Under the pieces are notes generated by a model that was given only the letters and a program-made list of their open reading frames with translations, was not told the origin of the DNA and did not search any database. Below are positions 8,672 through 18,753 of a stretch of DNA of 64,000 nt, piece after piece (position 1 is the first letter of the stretch; every line of letters begins with the position of its first letter). The DNA lies in contig JAQXDK010000009.1 in assembly GCA_029251405.1 (NCBI GenBank), forward strand, positions 1 to 64,000, given 5' to 3'. Both the position numbers and the translations under genes were made by a program. The DNA comes from Flavobacteriales bacterium (GTDB lineage: Bacteria > Bacteroidota > Bacteroidia > Flavobacteriales_D > Parvicellaceae).

Positions 8672-8760
8672 TGTTTTATGTTTTTTTTCAATTTAAAATT
8701 TAGGGTATTAGATCCTTTACTATCTTGTGGGCTATTATTAATTTCAACCATAAATATTGA

Positions 8761-9765
8761 ATGAAAAATGTCACTGTTGGTGAATTCATAGTTGAATCAC
8801 AAAATAATTTCCCAGGTTCTACTGGAGAACTTTCTAAAATTTTGAGCGCCATAAAATTAGCATCAAAAATTTTAAGTCATCAAATCAACAAAGCTGGATT
8901 AGCAAAGGAAATATTAGGTTCTGCTGGTAGAGAGAATGTACAAGGTGAAGACCAACAAAAGTTAGATGTTTTTGCTAATGATACTTTTATAAATGCATTG
9001 TCTGCCAGAGGGGTAATATGTGGGGTTGCTTCTGAAGAAAACGATTCTTTTATTGCCTTTAACGATAATGTAAATAATGATGCAAAATATGTTGTATTAA
9101 TAGACCCGTTGGACGGCTCCTCGAATATTGATGTAAATGTTTCCGTTGGTACTATTTTTAGCGTTTATAAGAGGCAGTCTAAAAAAGGTAGTCCTGTGGA
9201 AATGAAGGACTTTTTACAAAGTGGGAATAATCAAGTTGCTTCGGGTTACATCATTTATGGGTCTTCTACGATGCTGGTTTACACAACGGGAAAAGGGGTT
9301 AATGGGTTCACTTTTGATCCAAGTATAGGTGTTTTCTTTTTATCTAATCCTGATATGAAAATACCTGATATGGGTAAAATTTATTCTGTAAATGAAGGTA
9401 ACTTGAACCAATTTAAACAACCTGTACGTGATTATATTAGCTATTGTCAATCAGAGCAAAACAAAAGTAATTATACTTCGAGATACATTGGTTCGTTGGT
9501 AGCAGATTTTCACAGAAATTTAATAAAAGGAGGGATTTACATGTACCCATCCAATACTAAGAATTTAAATGGTAAATTAAGACTCACGTATGAATGTGCT
9601 CCCCTAGCCTTTTTAGTAGAACAGGCTGGTGGAAGAGCAATTTCAGAAACTCAAAGAATAATGGATATTGTTCCTTCAGAACTTCATGAAAGAGTTCCAT
9701 TTTTTGTAGGTTCTAAATCAATGGTTAATCATTTGGAAGAAATTTTAGCAGGTGAATCAAAATGA
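8761..9765 (+). CDS. fbp: class I fructose-1,6-bisphosphatase
   Basis: Gluconeogenic enzyme that dephosphorylates fructose 1,6-bisphosphate. It is 334 residues, full length for class I. Metal-binding and catalytic motifs are all present: [13 protein letters not shown] (62-74), SEEND (91-95) and [11 protein letters not shown] (114-124); the substrate-binding [22 protein letters not shown] segment lies near residues 257-278 and [13 protein letters not shown] follows. Start is ATG. The end overlaps the mfd start by 14 bp, so the two genes are probably co-transcribed. Confidence 0.97.
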   Translation: MKNVTVGEFIVESQNNFPGSTGELSKILSAIKLASKILSHQINKAGLAKEILGSAGRENVQGEDQQKLDVFANDTFINALSARGVICGVASEENDSFIAFNDNVNNDAKYVVLIDPLDGSSNIDVNVSVGTIFSVYKRQSKKGSPVEMKDFLQSGNNQVASGYIIYGSSTMLVYTTGKGVNGFTFDPSIGVFFLSNPDMKIPDMGKIYSVNEGNLNQFKQPVRDYISYCQSEQNKSNYTSRYIGSLVADFHRNLIKGGIYMYPSNTKNLNGKLRLTYECAPLAFLVEQAGGRAISETQRIMDIVPSELHERVPFFVGSKSMVNHLEEILAGESK

Positions 9766-12700
9766 CATAATTAGGAGTATTTCTTGTTCCAGTACCTTCT
9801 CAAAACTAATAGACTCTTGGACAAATAATTCTGGAATATCTTTAAAAAATGTTTCTGGATCTTACTTATCCTTTCTGAGTTGTAGCATTATTAGAAAACA
9901 AAGTGGGAATCATCTATTTATATTACCTGAAAAAGAACAAGCTCTATATCTATTTAACGACTTTGAAAATCTTTTAGCTGACGAAAAAGGGGTCACCTTA
10001 CTTTTTTATCCCGCCTCCTACAGAAGACCCTACCAAATTATGGACTCGGATCCTACAAGTATTTTACAGAGAACTGAAGCTATAGATTCTTTAGATAAAA
10101 AGAGAAAAACACTTATTATTATTACTTATCCAGAAGCAATAATTGAAAAAGTAATTGAAAAAAAGCAATTACAACAAAATATAATATCCATTTCTGTGGG
10201 AGAAGAATTGGAGCTGGACTTAATAAACGAATTGTTGATTGATTTAGATTTTGAAAAAGTAGACTATGTTTATGAACCTGGACAATTTGCTGTAAGAGGA
10301 GGGATAATAGATGTTTTTTCATACCACCATGAATTACCTTTCAGAGTGGAACTTTTTGGAGATGAAATTGACTCTCTTAGAGAATTTGATCCTACTAATC
10401 AACTTTCAACTACAACTTTAAATAAAATTAAAATTGTTCCCAACATTAACAATCCGCAACTAGCAAAGAACAAAGTTTCTTTTTTAAACCATCTACCGAA
10501 AAACACAACTATTTGGGGGAAAGATCTTGAAGTTGCACAAAAGAAAATGGAGCAAGGGTTTGAAATTTCAAATAAGGTTTATGATAAGCTGAATGATAAA
10601 GATGCTGTTGATTTGCCTATTGAAATGTATTTATCTCCAAAAGAGTTTTTAACTAAAATCGACGATTATTTCACCATTGAATGGAATAGGCTTTTAGATT
10701 CTAAAAGCACTGTGAAGATGGATGTTAATTCAACACCGCAACCTGCTTTCAACAAAAATTTTGACTTGTTGGTGAAGAATTTGGAAGAATGGAAAAGTGA
10801 AAATTATACTCTTTACATATGTTCTGATCAGGAATCTCAGCTAAATAGATTAAGATCCATCTTTGTAGAATTAGAAAAAGAAGATTTATGCAGTTTCGTT
10901 TCTATTGGTCTGCATCAAGGGTTTATCAACCATAACGAAAAGCTGGTCGTATTTACAGATCATCAAATTTTTGAGAGATACCATAGGTTTAATGCTAAAA
11001 AAAGCATCACAAAATCAAAGGAAACTTTTACACTAAAAGAAATTTATGACTTACAAAAAGGAGATTTTGTAGTACACATTGATTATGGAATAGGAGAATT
11101 TTCGGGATTAGAAAAAATAGATGTTCAAGGAAAAGAACAAGAGGCAATTAGACTTATTTACAAAGGTGGAGATATTCTATACGTAAGTATCCATTCTCTC
11201 CACAGGATAAGCAAGTTTTCTGGCAAAGACGGAACTACGCCTACTTTAAATAAGTTGGGTTCGCCTGCTTGGTCTATAGCGAAACAAAAGGCTAAAAAAA
11301 CAATTAAAGAAGTTGCATTTGACTTAATACAGCTTTATGCTAAAAGAAAAGTTCAAAAAGGATTTGAGTTTCAACCTGACACCTATTTACAGAATGAGTT
11401 GGAAGCTTCTTTTATATATGAGGACACTCCCGATCAACTGTCTTCAACTGCAGCTGTAAAGTCAGACATGGAACAACCTGTTCCTATGGATCGTTTGGTT
11501 TGTGGTGATGTTGGTTTTGGTAAAACTGAAGTAGCAATAAGAGCTGCTTTTAAAGCTGTTGCCGACAATAAACAAGTTGCTGTGCTGGTACCAACAACTG
11601 TACTAGCGTTTCAACATTACAAAACTTTTTCGGAACGCTTAAAGGATTTCCCTTGCAATGTAGACTACATCAATAGGTTTAAATCTTCTAAAAATATAAA
11701 AACAACGTTAGAAGGTGTAAAAACTGGTAAAATTGACATCTTAATTGGAACCCATAGATTAATCGGAAAAGATGTATTTTTCAAAGATCTTGGACTATTG
11801 ATAATAGATGAAGAACAAAAATTTGGTGTTGGAGTGAAAGATCAACTTAAAAATATCAAAGTTAATGTAGATACACTAACGCTAACGGCAACTCCCATTC
11901 CAAGAACATTACAATTTAGCTTGATGAATGCCAGAGATCTTTCCATTATAAAAACACCTCCTCAAAACAGATTCCCAGTTGAAACTATAGTGCAAACTTT
12001 TTCAGAAAACACCATTCAAGAAGCTATTAATTATGAACTTGAGAGAGAAGGTCAAGTCTTTTTCGTTCATAACAGAGTTCAAAACATTAAGGAGATTGCT
12101 GGAATGATATCTCGTATATGTCCAAATGCCAGAATTGCGATTGGGCATGGCCAAATGGAAGGAAAAAAACTTGAAGCGATTATACTAGATTTCATGGACG
12201 GACTCTATGACGTACTTGTTGCAACAACTATTATAGAGTCTGGTATCGATATCCCCAACGCAAATACCATAATTATAAATAATGCGAATCATTTTGGATT
12301 AAGTGATTTACATCAATTAAGAGGCAGAGTCGGCAGGTCTAATAAAAAAGCATTTGCATACTTATTTACACCACCACCACAACACTTATCTTCCGAAGCA
12401 AGAAAAAGGTTAAATGCCATTGAACAATATTCTGATTTAGGAAGCGGGTTTAATATAGCTATGAGAGATCTTGACATTAGAGGAGCTGGGGACTTGTTGG
12501 GAGCTAATCAAAGTGGGTTTATTAACGATATTGGGTTTGACACCTATCAAAAAATACTTGATGAAGCCATTCAAGAACTAAAAGAAAATGAGTTCAAAAC
12601 TCTTTTTTCTGACGAATTAGCAAATAAAAAATTTGTAACCGATTGTATTTTAGAAACGGATTTATCGCTTATAATACCAGATGATTATGTAAACGATGTA

Positions 12701-13084
12701 AATGAAAGACTGACTTTATATAAAAGAATTGACCAACTTTCGTATGAAGAAGCTCAAGGAGCTTTTAAGGAAGAATTGGAAGATAGGTTTGGGGAAATCC
12801 CTCCAGAAACCTTTGAGTTAATAGAGACTTTAAAGCTAAGAGAACTTGCAAAGCAGATAGGCTTTGAAAAATTGATCATCAAACAAAACAGATTAGTAGG
12901 AAAGTTTACAACTTCACACAGTAATTATTTTGAATCCGAAGCTTTTACTAAAGTACTTAAATATATTCAATTGAATAAAAAGGGAGTATTTCTAAAAGAA
13001 AAAAATGAGAATTTACTTTTTACTGCAGAAAATATTAAAACTATAAATGCAGCAAATATCCAGCTTTTTAAACTGACTAATTAA
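9752..13084 (+). CDS. mfd: transcription-repair coupling factor Mfd
   Basis: Translocase that removes RNA polymerase stalled at DNA lesions and recruits the UvrABC excision system. At 1110 residues it has all expected parts: the UvrB-like N-terminal region with [23 protein letters not shown], the CarD-like RNA polymerase interaction domain (about 430-500, [14 protein letters not shown]), then the RecG-like helicase with Walker [12 protein letters not shown] (about 585), the DEEQ box (about 685), TATPIPRTL and QLRGRVGRS, and a C-terminal TRCF domain. The start is a GTG at 9752 inside the end of fbp; no in-frame ATG is near. Its 3' end overlaps accC on the opposite strand by 4 bp. Confidence 0.97.
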   Translation: MNQNDIIRSISCSSTFSKLIDSWTNNSGISLKNVSGSYLSFLSCSIIRKQSGNHLFILPEKEQALYLFNDFENLLADEKGVTLLFYPASYRRPYQIMDSDPTSILQRTEAIDSLDKKRKTLIIITYPEAIIEKVIEKKQLQQNIISISVGEELELDLINELLIDLDFEKVDYVYEPGQFAVRGGIIDVFSYHHELPFRVELFGDEIDSLREFDPTNQLSTTTLNKIKIVPNINNPQLAKNKVSFLNHLPKNTTIWGKDLEVAQKKMEQGFEISNKVYDKLNDKDAVDLPIEMYLSPKEFLTKIDDYFTIEWNRLLDSKSTVKMDVNSTPQPAFNKNFDLLVKNLEEWKSENYTLYICSDQESQLNRLRSIFVELEKEDLCSFVSIGLHQGFINHNEKLVVFTDHQIFERYHRFNAKKSITKSKETFTLKEIYDLQKGDFVVHIDYGIGEFSGLEKIDVQGKEQEAIRLIYKGGDILYVSIHSLHRISKFSGKDGTTPTLNKLGSPAWSIAKQKAKKTIKEVAFDLIQLYAKRKVQKGFEFQPDTYLQNELEASFIYEDTPDQLSSTAAVKSDMEQPVPMDRLVCGDVGFGKTEVAIRAAFKAVADNKQVAVLVPTTVLAFQHYKTFSERLKDFPCNVDYINRFKSSKNIKTTLEGVKTGKIDILIGTHRLIGKDVFFKDLGLLIIDEEQKFGVGVKDQLKNIKVNVDTLTLTATPIPRTLQFSLMNARDLSIIKTPPQNRFPVETIVQTFSENTIQEAINYELEREGQVFFVHNRVQNIKEIAGMISRICPNARIAIGHGQMEGKKLEAIILDFMDGLYDVLVATTIIESGIDIPNANTIIINNANHFGLSDLHQLRGRVGRSNKKAFAYLFTPPPQHLSSEARKRLNAIEQYSDLGSGFNIAMRDLDIRGAGDLLGANQSGFINDIGFDTYQKILDEAIQELKENEFKTLFSDELANKKFVTDCILETDLSLIIPDDYVNDVNERLTLYKRIDQLSYEEAQGAFKEELEDRFGEIPPETFELIETLKLRELAKQIGFEKLIIKQNRLVGKFTTSHSNYFESEAFTKVLKYIQLNKKGVFLKEKNENLLFTAENIKTINAANIQLFKLTN

Positions 13085-14421
13085 GACTTAATTTCAAAAT
13101 CATCCATAAACTTCGTAGTGAAATCACCTTTTAAAAACTTTTCGTTTTCTAATAGTTGTTGATGAAATGGAATGGTGGTTTTAACACCTTCTATAATATA
13201 CTCATCTAATGCTCTCTTCATTTTTTGGATTGCTTCCTCCCTTGTCTGTGCAACAGTTATAAGCTTTGAAATCATAGAGTCGTAGTAAGGAGGAATCATA
13301 TAATTTGCATAAGCGTGCGTATCAATTCTGATGCCGTGACCTCCCGGAGAATGATAGTTCGTTATTCTACCTGGAGATGGAATAAAATCTTTGTGAGGAT
13401 CCTCTGCGTTTATTCTACATTGAATAGAATGCATCTCAGGAAAATAATCTTTGCCTGAAATTTTATGTCCTGAGGCAATTTTAATCTGTTCTTTAATAAG
13501 ATCGTAATTAATCACCTCTTCTGTAATGGTGTGTTCTACTTGAATTCTGGTATTCATTTCCATAAAGTAGAAATTTCTAAACTTGTCTACCAAAAATTCA
13601 ACAGTTCCAACACCTTCATAATTTACTGCCTTAGCTGCTTTTTTAGCTGCTTCTCCCATTGATTTTCTCAATTTATCGGTCATAAATGGAGACGGTGTTT
13701 CCTCAACTAACTTTTGATGCCTTCTTTGGATAGAACAATCTCTTTCTGATAAATGACAAACTTTTCCGAACTGGTCAGCTGCAATTTGAATTTCAATATG
13801 GCGTGGTTCTTCAATGAATTTCTCCATATACATTCCGTCATTTCCAAAAGCAGCAGCTGCTTCTGTTCTCGCTGATTCCCAACCAATTTCAAGCTCTTTT
13901 TCATCCCAGCAAAGCCTCATCCCTTTACCACCACCACCAGCGGTTGCCTTTAACATTACAGGATATTTAATTTTTTTTGCTGTACTTTTCGCAGCTTTTA
14001 AATTTTCTAATAATCCTGCTGAACCAGGTATAGTAGGGACTTTTGCATTCTTCATTGTTTCCTTAGCAGATGCTTTGTCTCCCATGGAGTCTATTTGTTC
14101 TGGTAATGCACCGATAAATTTAATTTCATGTTCTTGGCAAATTCTTGAAAAATTAGAGTTTTCAGAAAGAAAACCATATCCAGGGTGTATAGCGTCTGCA
14201 TTAGTAATTTCAGCAGCAGAAATAATATTTGGTATTTTTAAATAAGACTCTGAACTTGATGGCGGACCAACACAAACTGCTTCATCAGCAAATTTAACAT
14301 GTAAACTGTCTTTATCAGCAGTAGAATAAACAGCAACTGTTTTAATTCCCATCTCTTTGCAAGTTCTTATTACACGAAGTGCAATTTCACCTCTATTGGC
14401 AACTAAAATTTTTTTAAACAT
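13081..14421 (-). CDS. accC: acetyl-CoA carboxylase biotin carboxylase subunit
   Basis: Carboxylates biotin on AccB using ATP and bicarbonate, the first half-reaction of malonyl-CoA synthesis. It is 446 residues with the three biotin carboxylase parts: N-terminal [21 protein letters not shown]-grasp with [12 protein letters not shown] (about 158-169) and the catalytic [15 protein letters not shown] segment (about 288-302), and the C-terminal domain. It is the last gene of the yceD-rpmF-plsX-fabH-accB-accC operon, 20 bp after accB. The carboxyltransferase subunits are not in the window. Confidence 0.97.
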   Translation of the reverse strand: MFKKILVANRGEIALRVIRTCKEMGIKTVAVYSTADKDSLHVKFADEAVCVGPPSSSESYLKIPNIISAAEITNADAIHPGYGFLSENSNFSRICQEHEIKFIGALPEQIDSMGDKASAKETMKNAKVPTIPGSAGLLENLKAAKSTAKKIKYPVMLKATAGGGGKGMRLCWDEKELEIGWESARTEAAAAFGNDGMYMEKFIEEPRHIEIQIAADQFGKVCHLSERDCSIQRRHQKLVEETPSPFMTDKLRKSMGEAAKKAAKAVNYEGVGTVEFLVDKFRNFYFMEMNTRIQVEHTITEEVINYDLIKEQIKIASGHKISGKDYFPEMHSIQCRINAEDPHKDFIPSPGRITNYHSPGGHGIRIDTHAYANYMIPPYYDSMISKLITVAQTREEAIQKMKRALDEYIIEGVKTTIPFHQQLLENEKFLKGDFTTKFMDDFEIKS

Positions 14422-14441
14422 AAGTTAGATTTTCTTTTAGA

Positions 14442-14957
14442 TTAAGAAGGGTCTACTAAAAAAAGTGGTTGATCAAACTCAACAGGGGTAATGTCGTCAG
14501 TAAGCACTTTTACTATTTTACCTGAAACTTCTGATTCGATTTCATTAAACAGTTTCATTGCCTCAATAATACATAATTTATCTCCTGGCTTTATTAGAGT
14601 ACCAACCTCAACAAAAGGTGGCTTGTCAGGAGAAGGGGATCTGTAAAAAGTTCCTATCATTTGAGCCTTAACAGTTATCAAATTATCATCTTCAACATGT
14701 TGTTTCGATTTTTTCTCAATTGTAACTACCGGTTCCGGTAACGGTGCTGGTGCTGGTGCAGCAATAGCTGCTGGCGCAATTGTACCCACGGGGCTAATCT
14801 GTTGCACAATTTTAGTTTCTTCTTTAAAATTGGTTTTCTTTTTTGCCATATAATCAGACTTTATGACAATTTTGAAATCTTTTTTCTCAATTTCTACTTC
14901 GTTAACACCGGCTTTGGCAACGAACTTGATTAAATCTTGAATCTCATTAACATTCAT
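14442..14957 (-). CDS. accB: acetyl-CoA carboxylase biotin carboxyl carrier protein
   Basis: Carries the biotin between carboxylase and carboxyltransferase. The 171 residues comprise an N-terminal helical region, an Ala/Pro-rich flexible linker (about 56-76) and the biotinyl domain with the lysine of EAMK (K135) in [12 protein letters not shown]. The linker and thumb-type segment [18 protein letters not shown] are typical of AccB rather than of other biotinyl proteins. It lies between fabH and accC in the operon, which is the usual Bacteroidetes order. Confidence 0.96.
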   Translation of the reverse strand: MNVNEIQDLIKFVAKAGVNEVEIEKKDFKIVIKSDYMAKKKTNFKEETKIVQQISPVGTIAPAAIAAPAPAPLPEPVVTIEKKSKQHVEDDNLITVKAQMIGTFYRSPSPDKPPFVEVGTLIKPGDKLCIIEAMKLFNEIESEVSGKIVKVLTDDITPVEFDQPLFLVDPS

Positions 14958-15019
14958 ATGAAAAAATTAAATATTATGTAAATCTAAAATAAAAATGAAT
15001 TAATTAGTTATAAAGGTCG

Positions 15020-16006
15020 TTAATATGCCCATTTTAAATAAACACTTCCCCATGTAAACCCTCCACCAAAAGCAGCTAATATTATATTGTCTCCCTTTTT
15101 CAACTTCTTTTCCCACTCCCATATACAAAGAGGAATAGTCCCCGAAGTTGTATTACCATATTTTTCAATATTGATCATCACTTTTTCCTTAGAGAGTCCC
15201 ATTCTATTGGCTGTAGCATCAATAATTCTGAGATTTGCTTGATGAGGAACTAACCAATCAACATCTTCTCCTTTTAAATTGTTTTTTGCCATTATCTCAG
15301 CAGAAACATCTGCCATGTTGGTTACAGCAAACTTAAAAACTGACCTTCCTTCTTGAAAAACATACATATCTGGATGTTCAACATTTTCTTTAGTTATAGG
15401 GAAAGCTGAACCACCGTTTTTTTGAATCAATAGATCTCTTCCCGAACCGTCTGCTTTTAATATTGAATCGATGACGCCAAATCCGTCTAAATTAGGCTCA
15501 AGTAAAACACCGCCAGCTCCATCACCAAAAATGATACATGTATTTCTGTCCTTATAACTTACAATAGAAGACATTATATCAGCGCCAATAACTATTACTT
15601 TTTTGTACCTACCACTCTCAATAAATTGCTGACCTGTTACTAAAGTGTAAATGAATCCTGAGCAAGCTGCGCTTAAATCAAAACCCCATGCGTTTTTAGC
15701 ACCACTTTTATCACAGATAATGTTTGATGCACTTGGAAATCGGTGATCGGCTGTAACCGTCCCAACAATTACCATATCAATTTCTAGTGGAGAAATACCT
15801 CTTTTTTTACAAATTTCTTTAACTATATCGCTTCCCATATCCGAAAGCGTTTGACCATCCTCAACAATTCGTCTTTCCTTAATACCGGTTCTGGAAACTA
15901 TCCATTCATCGTTAGTGTCCACCATCTTTTCTAAATCCTTATTGGATAATACCTTTTCAGGGACAACACCATGAACAGCGGTGATGGCAGCAGTTGGTCT
16001 ATTCAT
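15020..16006 (-). CDS. fabH: beta-ketoacyl-ACP synthase III
   Basis: Starts fatty acid synthesis by condensing acyl-CoA with malonyl-ACP. It is 328 residues. The catalytic triad is visible: Cys115 in DLSAACSGF, His255 in WLVPHQANLRI and Asn285 in EKYGNTTSGT. The C-terminal AFGGGFTWGSVYLKW is characteristic. It overlaps plsX by 4 bp (ATGA type), so translation is probably coupled. In a bacterium rich in branched fatty acids it may prefer branched primers, but that is not readable from sequence. Confidence 0.97.
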   Translation of the reverse strand: MNRPTAAITAVHGVVPEKVLSNKDLEKMVDTNDEWIVSRTGIKERRIVEDGQTLSDMGSDIVKEICKKRGISPLEIDMVIVGTVTADHRFPSASNIICDKSGAKNAWGFDLSAACSGFIYTLVTGQQFIESGRYKKVIVIGADIMSSIVSYKDRNTCIIFGDGAGGVLLEPNLDGFGVIDSILKADGSGRDLLIQKNGGSAFPITKENVEHPDMYVFQEGRSVFKFAVTNMADVSAEIMAKNNLKGEDVDWLVPHQANLRIIDATANRMGLSKEKVMINIEKYGNTTSGTIPLCIWEWEKKLKKGDNIILAAFGGGFTWGSVYLKWAY

Positions 16007-16941
16007 TTAAAAGCAGTTTTAATTTTGGAATTAAGTTGAGAATTAATTAAATCTTTTCCTAATAAGAGCATGTTTTTTACCGCATGTTCGTTACTAATTC
16101 CGTGACCTATCAATACATTTCCATCGACACCAAGCACTGGAGTGCCACCGTAAATTTCATAGTTAAATCTATCAAAATAAGCATCTGACAATTGCTTTTT
16201 CTTCATTAAGGTATAAAAAGATTCTGCTAATTTTAAAACTACATTTCCTGTAAAACCATCACAAACGATTACATCTGCTTTGTCGTTAAAAAGATCTCTT
16301 CCTTCGACATTTCCGATGAAATTAATATCCTCATTGTCTTCAAGTAGCTGGTAGGTTGCCTGGGTTAATAGATTTCCTTTCCCTTTTTCTTCTCCAATAT
16401 TTAAAAGTCCAACTTTAGGTGTTTTTATGTTATAAACATTTTCTGCAAATAAACTTCCTAAAATTGCAAACTGAAAAAGAACATCTGGTTTACAGTCTGC
16501 ATTTACACCAACGTCCAGTATGAGACCTACCCCGCCGTTTTCTTTGGGTAATACAGATGTGATACCTGGCCTAATAACACCTTTAATGGGGCCTATAGAA
16601 AACATACTTCCTACCAACATTGCTCCAGAATTTCCAGAGCTGGAAAAGACATCAATTTCTTTGCTCTTTAATGCTCTAAAGCCTACTGAAATACTATTAT
16701 TGGGTTTTTTTCTGATTGCTTTTGTTGCATGCTCATTCATATGAATAACTTCATCTGCATGGATGTATTCGAATATTGAGCTGTCGATGTTGTTAGATGA
16801 GAACCATTTTATTGCTAAATCTTTGTCCCCAACTAAAACAATTTTTTCAGAACCACTAAGTTCTTTGGACGCCAAATAAGCACCGCGTAGGTTAGCATCT
16901 GGGGCGTTGTCTCCGCCCATAATATCTATTCCTATTTTCAA
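16003..16941 (-). CDS. plsX: phosphate acyltransferase PlsX
   Basis: Makes acyl-phosphate from acyl-ACP for phospholipid synthesis. The 312-residue protein carries the family N-terminus KIGIDIMGGDNAPDANLRGA and the FTGNVVLKLAE and HGISNEHAVKNML segments. The start is a TTG at 16941, only 10 bp after rpmF; no ATG fits and the N-terminal motif requires this start. It sits between rpmF and fabH, the order seen in many bacteria. Confidence 0.96.
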   Translation of the reverse strand: MKIGIDIMGGDNAPDANLRGAYLASKELSGSEKIVLVGDKDLAIKWFSSNNIDSSIFEYIHADEVIHMNEHATKAIRKKPNNSISVGFRALKSKEIDVFSSSGNSGAMLVGSMFSIGPIKGVIRPGITSVLPKENGGVGLILDVGVNADCKPDVLFQFAILGSLFAENVYNIKTPKVGLLNIGEEKGKGNLLTQATYQLLEDNEDINFIGNVEGRDLFNDKADVIVCDGFTGNVVLKLAESFYTLMKKKQLSDAYFDRFNYEIYGGTPVLGVDGNVLIGHGISNEHAVKNMLLLGKDLINSQLNSKIKTAFK

Positions 16942-16951
16942 ATAAGAAAAA

Positions 16952-17143
16952 TTAAGCTACCGCTTCTTTTTCCATCACCACTTTACCCTTGTAGTAAAGT
17001 TTCCCTTCTGACCAATGAGCTCTATGATACAGGTGAGTTTCACCAGTAGTAGGGCAAGTTGCTAATTGCTGAGTTGAAGCCTTATAATGAGTTCTTCTCT
17101 TATCTCTTCTTGTTTTGGACTGTTTTCTTTTAGGATGTGCCAT
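16952..17143 (-). CDS. rpmF: 50S ribosomal protein L32
   Basis: Large-subunit ribosomal protein of 63 residues. It begins [20 protein letters not shown], the standard L32 N-terminus, followed by [16 protein letters not shown]. Only one Cys of the usual zinc-binding set is present, so it is a zinc-free type. It follows the YceD-like gene by 22 bp and precedes plsX by 10 bp. Confidence 0.97.
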   Translation of the reverse strand: MAHPKRKQSKTRRDKRRTHYKASTQQLATCPTTGETHLYHRAHWSEGKLYYKGKVVMEKEAVA

Positions 17144-17165
17144 AACTGTTTATTTATAATATTTT

Positions 17166-17681
17166 TTACTTGTTTTTTAAATCTTTTAATTTATTCCATC
17201 TGCTATCGTACTCGACTTCTTTCCCTGACTTTGAAAACAGATTCATAAGTTCAATTTGCTTGGGATCACACTGGTTTTCTTGATGAAGTATTTTTTTGGG
17301 TGTGTTTAAAACTACATGTTCGTAAAATACTTGTGCCACATTGTAATCATAACTTTCGTAAGGTAAATAGGTAACTCCGTTGTTAGTCGTCTCTTCAACA
17401 CTATGGCTGAATTTCAAAATATTACTGAAGTTACTGTTGAATTCAACGGCGACATTATCTAAACATCTGTCACAAGAAATAAAAATTTTGCCAACGTAAG
17501 TAAATTTTAAATCCATTAACATGTTTTCTTTTTTAAAATCGAGATGTAGCTTAATGTTACAATCATCATAACGGGTATAATTAAAAGCTTCAAAGAACGT
17601 TTTTTCTATTTCGAAGTTGAAAATATTAGACCCAAGTTTAAGGCTTGAGAATGGAATATTAAAATCTTTTAAAATTTTCAT
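17166..17681 (-). CDS. YceD/DUF177 family protein
   Basis: First gene of the fatty-acid operon. YceD family members are commonly encoded directly before rpmF and have been linked to 23S rRNA processing or accumulation. The protein has 171 residues and a recognisable central SCDRCLDNV element (a CxxC pair, about residues 73-81) and a conserved segment with YLPYESYDYNVAQVFYEHVVLNTP. Here the order yceD-rpmF is kept. Start is an ATG. Confidence 0.9.
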   Translation of the reverse strand: MKILKDFNIPFSSLKLGSNIFNFEIEKTFFEAFNYTRYDDCNIKLHLDFKKENMLMDLKFTYVGKIFISCDRCLDNVAVEFNSNFSNILKFSHSVEETTNNGVTYLPYESYDYNVAQVFYEHVVLNTPKKILHQENQCDPKQIELMNLFSKSGKEVEYDSRWNKLKDLKNK

Positions 17682-17731
17682 TCTACAAAATAGCTGACAA
17701 ATTTACATATAATGAACTTAAGAAAAAAACT

Positions 17732-18631
17732 TTATTTAAAATTGATGAATTTTTCAGGGTTGATTGGATATCCATTGTGCCAAAGCTCGAAGTGTAAATG
17801 AGGTCCTGTTGAGTGTTCTCCACTGTTTCCAACAATTGATACCGGTTCACCTGCATCCACATAGTCTCCTATTTTTTTTAGAACTTCTGAATTGTGTTTG
17901 TAAATTGACAAAAGATTATTCTTATGCTGAATATGTACAACATGACCATCTGTGGGTGACCAGTTTTGATATACAACTGTACCTTTTAATATGGCTACAA
18001 CAGCTTCGTTCTTTGGAGCAATAACATCGACACCAAAATGTCCTTCAGAAATATTCATTTTATTAGTTATTTCGCCAACAATAGGTGGAAATAATAGAAG
18101 TTCAGGGAGAACGTCTCTCGTCAAAGCTCCTCCATGAATTACATCAATATCGTATTTCTCTCTTTTATTAACTTTATCTATGATTGTTTTTTCAGAAGCG
18201 GTAAGGGGTTGCTGATTATTAATTTTTTGAGGTTTAAATACTTTAGCAACCGTATCGCTATTGTTGGGGACTCCTCCATTAAGAATTTTCTGTATGTTAT
18301 TTAAATATTGTTCTTCTTTGTTCGTTTTTTCTACCAGTTCGGTGAGCTTTTGGTCAAGGGTGATGTTTTTGTCAATTAACTCTTTTTGAGTAGTTGGATT
18401 AGGATACCCAGGAATAAAGGTTTTTAAAGATGTATAAGATATTGTGGTGAATACAAGAAAAGAGAAAACAATAATTGAAAATAAAAGAAAGATGATTAAA
18501 GAAAATTTTGAAGTGGTAAAGTTTCTTTTTTCTTCAAAACTTCCATCGTCTAAAACCAAAATTCTTCTTGTTTGTTGAAGATTATAAATCCACTTTTTAA
18601 ATTTCGACTTTGATTCTTTTGATTTATTCAT
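17732..18631 (-). CDS. membrane-anchored M23 family metallopeptidase
   Basis: Peptidoglycan endopeptidase or related LytM factor. Residues 1-43 are cytoplasmic and basic, 44-66 form one membrane segment, a coiled-coil stretch follows (about 82-115), and the LytM domain spans about 170-295. Zinc ligands are intact: His198 and Asp202 in HFGVD, and His280 in GPHLHFELW with His278 as catalytic partner, so activity is plausible. It is divergent from sprE/porW and bactofilin; bactofilins work with M23 peptidases in cell-shape control in other bacteria, so a functional link is reasonable inference. Confidence 0.94.
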   Translation of the reverse strand: MNKSKESKSKFKKWIYNLQQTRRILVLDDGSFEEKRNFTTSKFSLIIFLLFSIIVFSFLVFTTISYTSLKTFIPGYPNPTTQKELIDKNITLDQKLTELVEKTNKEEQYLNNIQKILNGGVPNNSDTVAKVFKPQKINNQQPLTASEKTIIDKVNKREKYDIDVIHGGALTRDVLPELLLFPPIVGEITNKMNISEGHFGVDVIAPKNEAVVAILKGTVVYQNWSPTDGHVVHIQHKNNLLSIYKHNSEVLKKIGDYVDAGEPVSIVGNSGEHSTGPHLHFELWHNGYPINPEKFINFK

Positions 18632-18753
18632 TAATCATTTAATTACTACAAATTAATCAAAAATATAGCTAATTACTTCTAAAACCATAAAGAATAGACA
18701 ACTATAACAATAAGTTTTACAGATTGTGGTTAATATTGCATATTGAAAATTTC

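Noticed and set aside
13814-14245. 143-codon plus-strand ORF opposite accC
   Set aside because: It lies wholly inside a clear accC gene, has no family features and no operon context; it is a shadow of accC codon usage.
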